From the NCBI GenBank assembly GCA_002070965.1, contig MWEH01000105.1, positions 1-39,738 on the forward strand: DNA of 39,738 nt, read 5' to 3'. The stretch is from Firmicutes bacterium ADurb.Bin080 (lineage in GTDB: Bacteria; Bacillota; Clostridia; Christensenellales; DTU072). Below are positions 33,405 to 39,738 of this stretch, piece by piece (position 1 is the stretch's first letter; the number at the start of each line of letters is the position of its first letter). Below the pieces are notes generated by a model. The model was given only the letters and a program-made list of their open reading frames with translations. It was not told the origin of the DNA and ran no database searches. A program made the translations under genes and the position numbers.

Positions 33405-34901
33405 ATGGACATAATTGAGAATAATGCATCGGAAGAGGTATTAGACATTAATGAGCAGATTGCCGTAAGGATGCAAAAACTCGCTGAGTTAAAGGCATCA
33501 GGGCAAGACCCCTTTGCGGAAATACGTTTCGACAGGGATGCCGAAGCAAAAGAGATACTCGCAGATTTTCCTAAATTCGAAGGAAAAATGGTTAGTATTG
33601 CTGGAAGGGTCATGTCTAAGAGAATCATGGGAAAAGCCAGCTTTTGCCATATCTACGATGGAAGCGCATCAATTCAGCTATATTTTAGAATAGATGCTCT
33701 TGGAGAAGAGAATTACGGAGAGTTTAAAAAACTGGATATAGGAGACATTATTGGACTTTCAGGGGAAGTATTTTTAACCCACAAGGGAGAGATATCTGTA
33801 AAAGTATCCTCATACATACTTCTCGCAAAAGCTCTTAGACCCCTTCCAGAAAAATTCCATGGACTAACAAATCCCGATTTAAGATATAGACAAAGATACG
33901 TTGATTTGATAGTAAACCCCGAAGTAAAGGATGCATTTATTAAGAGGTCACAAATTCTTCTTTCGATAAGGGAGTACCTCAATGAGAAGGGATATATAGA
34001 GGTTGAAACGCCGATATTAAATACTATTTTGGGTGGGGCTAATGCAAGGCCTTTCATTACTCATCATAACACTCTGGATATAGACATGTATCTGAGAATA
34101 GCTCCCGAGCTTTATCTAAAGAGACTTATCGTGGGAGGATTTTCCAAGGTTTATGAAATAGGCAGATTATTTAGGAATGAGGGAATGGATACCAAGCATA
34201 ATCCGGAGTTTACCACAATTGAACTGTACGAAGCATATACTGATTACAATGATATGATGGATATAACTGAAGGTATGTTTAAATATTGTGCTAGAAAGAT
34301 ACAGGGAACAGAAAAAATTACATATCAGGGAGTAGAAATCAATCTTTCCTCTCCTTGGGAAAGAATTACTATGGTTGACTGCGTAAAAAAACACACAGGG
34401 CTGGATTTTAATTCAGAGAATTTGGAGGACATTATCTCGAAAGCAAGAAAAATGGGTGTGGACTTACCAAAGGATGCCTCCTGGGGAAAAGCGCTATATG
34501 AAACTTTTGACCAACTTGTTGAAGAAAAACTTGTTCAACCAACTTTTGTTATTGATTATCCAGTGGAGATAAGCCCTCTTGCTAAAAAGAGAAAGGATGA
34601 TCCAAGACTCGTTGAGAGATTTGAAGTATTCATAACGGCGAGAGAGATGGGAAATGCTTTTTCAGAGTTAAACGATCCTGTCGATCAAAGAGAAAGGTTT
34701 ATGGACCAGGTTAAGGAGAGAGAAAAGGGAGATGAAGAGGCGCAAATGATGGATGAAGACTACGTAACAGCTCTCGAATATGGACTTCCTCCAACAGGAG
34801 GTCTAGGAATAGGAATAGATAGAATGGTAATGTTGCTTACAGATTCTCCTTCCATAAGGGACGTTTTGCTATTCCCAACCATGAAACCGATAAGCAAATA
34901 G
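33405..34901 (+). CDS. lysS: Lysyl-tRNA synthetase, class II
   Basis: 498 residues from MDIIENN, chosen because CGGAGG precedes it. The N-terminal OB-fold binds the anticodon (about 60-150: VSIAGRVMSKRIMGKASFCHI). The class II core shows motif 1 around EVETPILNTILGGANARPF, motif 2 RNEGMDTKHNPEFTTIELYEAY and motif 3 GLGIGIDRMVMLLTD. It charges tRNA-Lys. The 33188-33404 gap shows no T-box (no AGGGTGG core), so it is probably constitutive. No clear terminator before the decarboxylase gene. Confidence 0.97.
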   Translation: MDIIENNASEEVLDINEQIAVRMQKLAELKASGQDPFAEIRFDRDAEAKEILADFPKFEGKMVSIAGRVMSKRIMGKASFCHIYDGSASIQLYFRIDALGEENYGEFKKLDIGDIIGLSGEVFLTHKGEISVKVSSYILLAKALRPLPEKFHGLTNPDLRYRQRYVDLIVNPEVKDAFIKRSQILLSIREYLNEKGYIEVETPILNTILGGANARPFITHHNTLDIDMYLRIAPELYLKRLIVGGFSKVYEIGRLFRNEGMDTKHNPEFTTIELYEAYTDYNDMMDITEGMFKYCARKIQGTEKITYQGVEINLSSPWERITMVDCVKKHTGLDFNSENLEDIISKARKMGVDLPKDASWGKALYETFDQLVEEKLVQPTFVIDYPVEISPLAKKRKDDPRLVERFEVFITAREMGNAFSELNDPVDQRERFMDQVKEREKGDEEAQMMDEDYVTALEYGLPPTGGLGIGIDRMVMLLTDSPSIRDVLLFPTMKPISK

Positions 34902-35031
34902 CTATTAAAACAATTAAAGATAATTCGCGTTAATTTGAAAAGCTAAGAAGATCTTCAAAAATACGGTATCTTACTGCCGAAAAAAGAGAGTAAGACGGGT
35001 AAGCTTAAAAACCCCGATACAAAGAGGAACA

Positions 35032-36339
35032 ATGAATACTCCTATAAACGATGCAGTAAAGGAACATTTGTCTCATATTTCCTACCATACCCCGTCAAAT
35101 GATGGGTCTGGAATGGGACTGTTGACTGACAACTATGATGTAACCGAACTATCATACACAGATAATATCATCTATCGCAGGGGCATTATTGCCGAGAGCG
35201 AGGCTGAGGTTGCAAAGGTCTTTGGAAGCGACAATGTTTTGTTTTCCACTGCAGGATCTACCACACTTATTAACATTGCGATGCATGCATTGTCAGATGA
35301 TGAACCTTTCCTGGTTTACGAAAACGCACATGGCTCAGTTTTCAATTCCATGAGGATGATGGGAGTTAAGGCATACGTATCAAGAGGCATGGATATTATT
35401 GAAGCGATAAAAGAGACTGGGGCAAAAAGAGTCGTTGTTACTAGCCCAAACTACTTTGGAAAGATGGTTCCAGCAGATACTTTTGATAGAATAAAGAATG
35501 AAACTGATGCAAAAGTTATGTGGGATTGCGCCCATGGTTCCCACTTCAGATTTAGTAATCTTTTCCCTAAATGGGATCCAAGTTGTGCAGATATAGTTAT
35601 CCATTCATTGCATAAAACGGCGCCCACAATGACGAGCGGAGCTATAATGCATGTTTCTAACAGGTATATTGAAAGGGCTAAGACCTGGTTCTCTATGATA
35701 CATACAACTTCCCCATCATACCCCATCTTAATGAGCATTGAAACAGGGGTAAAATTTCTTCTTGAGAATGGACAGAAAGTATATGAGAAAGCTGTCGCGG
35801 ACGTAAAAGCTTTCGAAGACTCCATGAAAAATACAGCATTTCATGTCTATACTAATGACGATCCTACTAGAGTATCTATTGAGAGCGCATTTGAAGGAAG
35901 CTTGGTTTCCTCTTATCTGGAACAAAAAGGTATTTATCCTGAAATGACATACGGAAACAGAGTAGTTCTGATTGTAAATGCGTTTAACTCTGATAAACTA
36001 AGCTTGGTTGCGAAATATCTTTCAGAGCTGGAATTTGACATGTTATCAGAGGATTATCAGAATGAAGTTAAGAAGAAGAAAATCAGACGTTCAGGATTAA
36101 AGGCCGGGAAGGATTTTGTGGGAATTAAGGAACTCACATTCTATCGTAATTTTGACAAAGTTGAACTCGATGATACTGTAGGCCGAATTGCGTACAAAGA
36201 GGTTGGTTTATATCCCCCAGGAGTACCGGACATTTACTCGGGAGACTTGATTTCTGCTGAGGATCTTTCATATCTGAAAGAGCATATGGATTCGATTTTC
36301 GGATTGCTTGATGGAAAGATGCTTGTAGCAGCAGAATAG
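35032..36339 (+). CDS. Orn/Lys/Arg decarboxylase family PLP protein (YaaO-like), divergent N-terminus
   Basis: 435 residues, shorter than most of the family (about 480). Its place before tmk and holB matches yaaO of Bacillus. The PLP domain is clear: FSTAGSTTLINIAMHAL (phosphate loop), ENAHGSVFNSM, the Asp in VMWDCAHGSHF and the Schiff-base Lys in HSLHKTAPTMTSG. The usual N-terminal motif of the form FHxPGHKxG is replaced by YHTPSNDGSG, so the normally conserved GHK is missing. This suggests an altered active-site entrance or substrate. It may be an amino acid decarboxylase, but the reaction should not be assumed. A terminator follows. Confidence 0.85.
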   Translation: MNTPINDAVKEHLSHISYHTPSNDGSGMGLLTDNYDVTELSYTDNIIYRRGIIAESEAEVAKVFGSDNVLFSTAGSTTLINIAMHALSDDEPFLVYENAHGSVFNSMRMMGVKAYVSRGMDIIEAIKETGAKRVVVTSPNYFGKMVPADTFDRIKNETDAKVMWDCAHGSHFRFSNLFPKWDPSCADIVIHSLHKTAPTMTSGAIMHVSNRYIERAKTWFSMIHTTSPSYPILMSIETGVKFLLENGQKVYEKAVADVKAFEDSMKNTAFHVYTNDDPTRVSIESAFEGSLVSSYLEQKGIYPEMTYGNRVVLIVNAFNSDKLSLVAKYLSELEFDMLSEDYQNEVKKKKIRRSGLKAGKDFVGIKELTFYRNFDKVELDDTVGRIAYKEVGLYPPGVPDIYSGDLISAEDLSYLKEHMDSIFGLLDGKMLVAAE

Positions 36340-36345
36340 AAAGAA

Positions 36346-36369
36346 AGAGGGCTCGAAAGCCCTTTTTTT
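36346..36369 (+). terminator. Intrinsic terminator after the decarboxylase gene
   Basis: AGGGCT / AGCCCT with a CGAA loop (36348-36363) and a run of seven T. It separates the decarboxylase gene from tmk. Confidence 0.92.
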
Positions 36370-36466
36370 ATACCAAAAACCAGGGTATTTTCCTCCCTTA
36401 CTTGTAAACAACGGGGCTGTATGATAAAATTATACGGTTGCGATTAGATGAAACTGTGAGGTTACT

Positions 36467-37093
36467 ATGAGAGGAAAATTCATTACTCTTGAGGGATGCG
36501 AAGGCGTAGGAAAATCTACCCAATTAAATATGCTAAAAGATTATCTGGAAATGACTGGGCAACCGGCTATTTTTACCAGAGAACCCGGAGGAACTCCTGA
36601 GGCAGAGGCTATCAGAAAAATTATTCTGGATATTGATCTCTGTGTTTCTCCTAGAGTTGAGGCCCTTTTATTTGCTGCCGCAAGAGTAAGTCATATCGAT
36701 AATTTACTGTTACCCTCAATAAATGAAGGAAAACTTGTAATTTCGGATAGGTATTTGGATAGTTCATTTGCTTATCAAGGAGTAGCAAGGGAGTTAGGCA
36801 TCGACTACGTTAAGGAAATAAACAAGTATGCAATTGAGAACTGTTTACCCGATTGCACTGTTTTTATAGATATGGACCCCGAGTTTTCCTGGAGAAGACA
36901 GAAAGGTTCGGTTATATCTGGGGACAGAATGGAAAATGAAAGCATCTTATTTCACAAAAAAGTATATTCAGGATATGATGCAGTTGCAAGATTATATCCT
37001 GAAAGAATTGTGAGAGTAATACCCGATATCGACAAAACCGTTACACACCAGAGAATTCTCGAAGCACTAAAATCCAGGGGAATGATCAACTGA
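36467..37093 (+). CDS. tmk: Thymidylate kinase
   Basis: Phosphorylates dTMP to dTDP with ATP. 208 residues. Walker A GCEGVGKST (10-18), TREPGGTPEAEAIR (the Arg-containing motif of the dTMP site), DRYLDSSFAYQGVAR and FIDMDPEFSWRR (LID region). GAGG lies upstream of the ATG. The last 20 codons including TGA are copied once more in the spacer downstream. In Bacillus yaaQ and yaaR follow tmk; here holB comes next. Confidence 0.96.
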   Translation: MRGKFITLEGCEGVGKSTQLNMLKDYLEMTGQPAIFTREPGGTPEAEAIRKIILDIDLCVSPRVEALLFAAARVSHIDNLLLPSINEGKLVISDRYLDSSFAYQGVARELGIDYVKEINKYAIENCLPDCTVFIDMDPEFSWRRQKGSVISGDRMENESILFHKKVYSGYDAVARLYPERIVRVIPDIDKTVTHQRILEALKSRGMIN

Positions 37094-37153
37094 GAATTAC
37101 ATACACATCAGGGAATTATTGAAGCACCTAAGTCCAGATGAATGATCATCTGA
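37041..37153 (+). repeat. 60-bp tandem duplication of the tmk 3' end
   Basis: The end of tmk (THQRILEALKSRGMIN and TGA, about 37041-37093) recurs 60 bases on, ending AATGATCATCTGA at 37141-37153. The period is exactly 20 codons, so the frame is kept: the second copy reads THQGIIEAPKSR then TGA. About one base in five differs, so the copy is older than those at argC. It lies between tmk and holB. Confidence 0.92.
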
Positions 37154-37199
37154 TAAACAAACACCAACTGATACTTTATTGCTGTTTCAAAGGAAAAAT

Positions 37200-38171
37200 A
37201 TGATTTCTGAATTAATCAAAGAGAGTCAATTATTTAAATCTATCGTAAAAGACAGGTTAAGCAAAAGACTTTCTCATGCTTATTTAATCCTAGGAGAGGA
37301 TACCGAAACGAGAAAGGCCTTTGTAAATGAGATTTCGCTCTACTTGATGTGCGAAAACGGTGGGTGTATGGAGTGCAAAACTTGCGCAAAGGTTATGGCT
37401 AGAACCCACTTTGACTTGATTTTTTTAAATGAAGATGGGAAATTAAAAACGGATGATCTTAACCAGCTTATTGACTATGTATATATTAAACCAGCGGAGG
37501 CTGAGTATAAGCTAGTTTTTATCGATAACGCGGATGGTCTAAGTGACAACATTCAAAATAAACTTCTAAAATTGTACGAAGAGCCCCCGGAAAGTGTAAT
37601 AATCTTCATGCTTGCACGAGGGGAGGCCGGAATCCTCAGAACCATTAAGAGCAGAGCGAAGACTCAATATCTTCCTATTTTCTCTTCTAAGGAAATTTAT
37701 CAAGAACTCTTGGAAGAAGGAGTGGAAGAAAACACTGCAAAGGCAGCTGCTATAATATCTGGAGGGCAGTTTGACAGGGCTTATCTGTTTTCAAATCAAG
37801 AGGGATATCTTGAGATGTACAATAGTTGTGTCGATTTATTGATGAACTTAAAAAAATCTCAGGATGTGACAGAATATATAGGAAGTAAGCTTTTTGAAAA
37901 GGATAAGATTGAGGTAACCTTAGACTATTTTCAGATAATTTTTAAGGATGTTTTAGTATATATTTCAAAAAGCAACTGTGAATATGCGACTATAGGAAGA
38001 GAATGTGATATAAAAGAAATAGCAGATGGATTTAACGAGGGCGGAGTCGCCCTTGCTATTCTATCAATAGTGAAGGCAAAAATGATGTTAAAAGCAAACG
38101 TCTCTAATCAGTCAGTAGCAGAGAGTTTGATGTTACAAATATTAGAGGATAAATATAAATCGAAAATATAA
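37200..38171 (+). CDS. holB: DNA polymerase III delta' subunit
   Basis: 323 residues from the ATG preceded by AAAGGA. The clamp-loader AAA+ fold is present: HAYLILGEDTETRKAF (degenerate P-loop, normal for delta'), a zinc-binding Cys set in CENGGCMECKTCAKV, then VFIDNADGLSDNIQNKLLKLYEEPPESVIIFML (Walker B-like part and sensor) and KSRAKTQYLP. Delta' is the stator of the clamp loader and needs no ATPase activity. It follows tmk and precedes ricT as in many Bacillota. Confidence 0.93.
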   Translation: MISELIKESQLFKSIVKDRLSKRLSHAYLILGEDTETRKAFVNEISLYLMCENGGCMECKTCAKVMARTHFDLIFLNEDGKLKTDDLNQLIDYVYIKPAEAEYKLVFIDNADGLSDNIQNKLLKLYEEPPESVIIFMLARGEAGILRTIKSRAKTQYLPIFSSKEIYQELLEEGVEENTAKAAAIISGGQFDRAYLFSNQEGYLEMYNSCVDLLMNLKKSQDVTEYIGSKLFEKDKIEVTLDYFQIIFKDVLVYISKSNCEYATIGRECDIKEIADGFNEGGVALAILSIVKAKMMLKANVSNQSVAESLMLQILEDKYKSKI

Positions 38172-38246
38172 CAGAGAGCGATTGCTCAAATTCATATATA
38201 TTGAAATATAATCAATATAAAAGAAGAAGCGATTAATGGAGGACAA

Positions 38247-39236
38247 ATGTCAGAGGTAATATCAGTAAAATTTAGGACTGCGCCAAAAGCATATTATTTT
38301 GATCCCAAAAATGAGGTTTTTCATATAGGAGATAACGTAATAGTGGAGACAATCAGGGGAATCGAGTTTGGAGAAGTAACAATGGGGAACAGGGAAGTTC
38401 CCGATTCAGAAATAGTCCAACCTTTAAAGCCTATTCAAAGAAAGGCAAACGAGAAGGATGTTCAACGAAATATTGAAAACATAGAATCAAGGAAGTGGCT
38501 GATACAGAAGGCTGAAGAAAAAGTAGCCGAGTGTAATCTTCAGATGAAGATTTCGGATGCAGAGTATACTTTCGACCGGAAGAAAACCATTGTATATTAT
38601 ACAGCCGATGGAAGAGTAGATTTCAGGGAGTTAGTAAGGAGACTTGCCGGAGCCATTGGCGGACGCATTGAAATGAGGCAGATTTATGAGAGAGAAGATA
38701 TAAAAATGAAGGGGGCACTAGGGACTTGTGGTATTCCTTGTTGTTGCACTACCTTCCTGAGCGACTATGCCAAATCGTCAATAAAAATGGCGAAAAATCA
38801 AGGACTAGCTTTAAACCCCAGTTCTGTTAACGGATACTGTGGTAAACCGATGTGTTGTTTAAGATATGAGGATGATTTTTATCAAGAAGCTAACAGAAGG
38901 ATGCCCAAATTTAAATCAAGGGTTATGACCCCCGATGGAGAGGGAGTGGTTTCAGGGTGTGATGTTATTAAAGAAAAGATTACAGTAAGATTCTTTAATG
39001 ACGGTGTTTTCACCCATAAATCTTACCCGCTTGAAGAGATTTCCTTCCAAGGAAAAATCCAGGATCGTGATCCGCAAGAATCAAACACCCGGGGTTGTCC
39101 TTGTAAATGCGATGAAAGCAAAGAAGAAAATCTGGAAGATTTCTCAAAGGAAGAACTAACTGATTCTGAGGGAATGGAATTATCCGACAATTCTGTAATG
39201 GAAGATGATGCTCCGGAAACCGGGAGTGAAGAGTAG
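38247..39236 (+). CDS. ricT: RicT/YaaT, PSP1 C-terminal domain protein
   Basis: 329 residues; GGAGG precedes the ATG. The PSP1 core (about 45-230) begins with GDNVIVETIRGIEFGEV and carries the Cys-rich set GTCGIPCCCTTFL and CGKPMCCLRYE used for Fe-S binding in the RicA-RicF-RicT complex. In B. subtilis this complex helps mRNA maturation by RNase Y and affects competence, biofilm and sporulation. After residue 270 there is an acidic tail with another Cys set (GCPCKC) not typical of the core. Conserved neighbour of holB. Confidence 0.93.
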   Translation: MSEVISVKFRTAPKAYYFDPKNEVFHIGDNVIVETIRGIEFGEVTMGNREVPDSEIVQPLKPIQRKANEKDVQRNIENIESRKWLIQKAEEKVAECNLQMKISDAEYTFDRKKTIVYYTADGRVDFRELVRRLAGAIGGRIEMRQIYEREDIKMKGALGTCGIPCCCTTFLSDYAKSSIKMAKNQGLALNPSSVNGYCGKPMCCLRYEDDFYQEANRRMPKFKSRVMTPDGEGVVSGCDVIKEKITVRFFNDGVFTHKSYPLEEISFQGKIQDRDPQESNTRGCPCKCDESKEENLEDFSKEELTDSEGMELSDNSVMEDDAPETGSEE

Positions 39237-39353
39237 TTTATTCTTAAGAGGAGAGTTGTGCAGATAATGGTGTAAAAAGATGGATTAATGTGCTTGGATA
39301 GACAAAACCCACATTTAAGACACCGTAATCACATCTTTTATTAATTGAGTATA

Positions 39354-39382
39354 TTGACACACTAGTGTCCAAGTGATAAAAT
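39354..39382 (+). promoter_or_regulatory. Promoter of the ferredoxin gene with a palindrome in the spacer
   Basis: TTGACA (39354-39359, perfect), 17 bases, TAAAAT (39377-39382). ACACTAGTGT at 39359-39368 is a perfect 10-bp palindrome overlapping the -35 end and the spacer, so a repressor bound there would block transcription. The remaining 39237-39430 spacer shows nothing else. Confidence 0.6.
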
Positions 39383-39430
39383 AACCACTAGATGTAGTAA
39401 ACATTAAATATTTGTGAAGGAGAGAATACT

Positions 39431-39604
39431 ATGGCATATGTAATAGATCAAGATTCTTGTATACAGTGCGGAGAGTGCATGAACTCATGCCCAGTCGGAG
39501 CAATTTCTGAAGAAGATGGAAAATTTTCCATTAACCCCGATGAGTGCTTGAGTTGTGGAGTTTGTGCAGGAAGCTGCCCACAAGAAGCTATTTCTGAAGA
39601 GTAA
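39431..39604 (+). CDS. 2[4Fe-4S] ferredoxin
   Basis: 57 residues, starting ATGGCATATG with GAAGGAG eight bases upstream. Two clostridial-type cluster motifs are seen: CIQCGECMNSCP and CLSCGVCAGSCP, each with the CxxCxxCxxxCP pattern. It carries low-potential electrons in the cytoplasm of anaerobes. It has its own promoter and terminator, so it is a single-gene unit. The length is typical of small clostridial ferredoxins. Confidence 0.96.
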   Translation: MAYVIDQDSCIQCGECMNSCPVGAISEEDGKFSINPDECLSCGVCAGSCPQEAISEE

Positions 39605-39628
39605 TTTATTTAAGAATAAGCAGAAATT

Positions 39629-39662
39629 AAGGCATCCCCAATTTTGGGGAATGCCTTTTTTT
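39629..39662 (+). terminator. Intrinsic terminator after the ferredoxin gene
   Basis: AAGGCAT / ATGCCTT with inner CCCC/GGGG around an AT loop (39629-39656), then a run of T. The bases from 39663 to the window end are AT-rich with no recognised feature. Confidence 0.93.
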
Positions 39663-39738
39663 CTGTTAATTCTCAAAGTAAATGCAAAATTTAAGATAGT
39701 GCTAGATTTTTTGGCATAAATGCAAAAAAAAGGGTAAA

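Overview
The window is low-GC, densely coded DNA with the gene families of an anaerobic Gram-positive of the Clostridia (Bacillota). It carries a DnaD-domain protein beside a DnaI/DnaC-type helicase loader, the Orn/Lys/Arg-decarboxylase–tmk–holB–ricT block, a QueT-type ECF substrate protein, GreA, a two-cluster ferredoxin, strong GGAGG ribosome-binding sites and U-tract terminators. I cannot name genus or species. I see no rRNA or tRNA gene and no CRISPR array.

Layout. 1-360: the right end of an IS200/IS605-type element (TnpB C-terminus plus the omega-RNA/right-end hairpin). 400-3455: a small lipoprotein, then a two-gene operon of a tandem SCP2-like protein and a class III aminotransferase. 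3488-5891: rmuC behind a promoter followed by four 29-bp repeats, converging on a DUF4349 lipoprotein. 6165-11502 (minus strand): a DUF2804 protein, a GPH-type symporter, a ROK regulator and an iron-dependent alcohol dehydrogenase of phosphonoacetaldehyde-reductase type. 11816-20337: a complete arginine cluster, argG-argH-argC-argJ-argB-argD-argF, behind one promoter rich in TATGCA half-sites. ArgJ with ArgB, ArgC and ArgD gives the acetyl-recycling route to ornithine; ArgF, ArgG and ArgH complete arginine. 20350-25951 (minus): a small membrane protein, a GH13 alpha-glucosidase, a YdbC/PC4-like protein, and the primosome pair DnaD-like/DnaI-like. 26208-29585: a large Rad50/SbcC-like protein that keeps a zinc hook but has lost every ATPase motif. 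29714-34901: an ABC exporter pair, QueT, GreA and LysS. 35032-39604: Orn/Lys/Arg decarboxylase, tmk, holB, ricT and a small ferredoxin.

The most unusual things are, first, the degenerate Rad50-like protein next to the helicase-loading genes. Second is a recurring pattern of short tandem duplications (about 45-75 bp) that copy the 3' end of a gene, including its stop codon, into the spacer downstream: the ROK gene, argC, argB (weak), the dnaI-like gene and tmk. In the ROK gene one base substitution appears to have turned an in-frame acidic repeat tail into a downstream spacer. All functions are read from sequence motifs by eye; no database search was possible.
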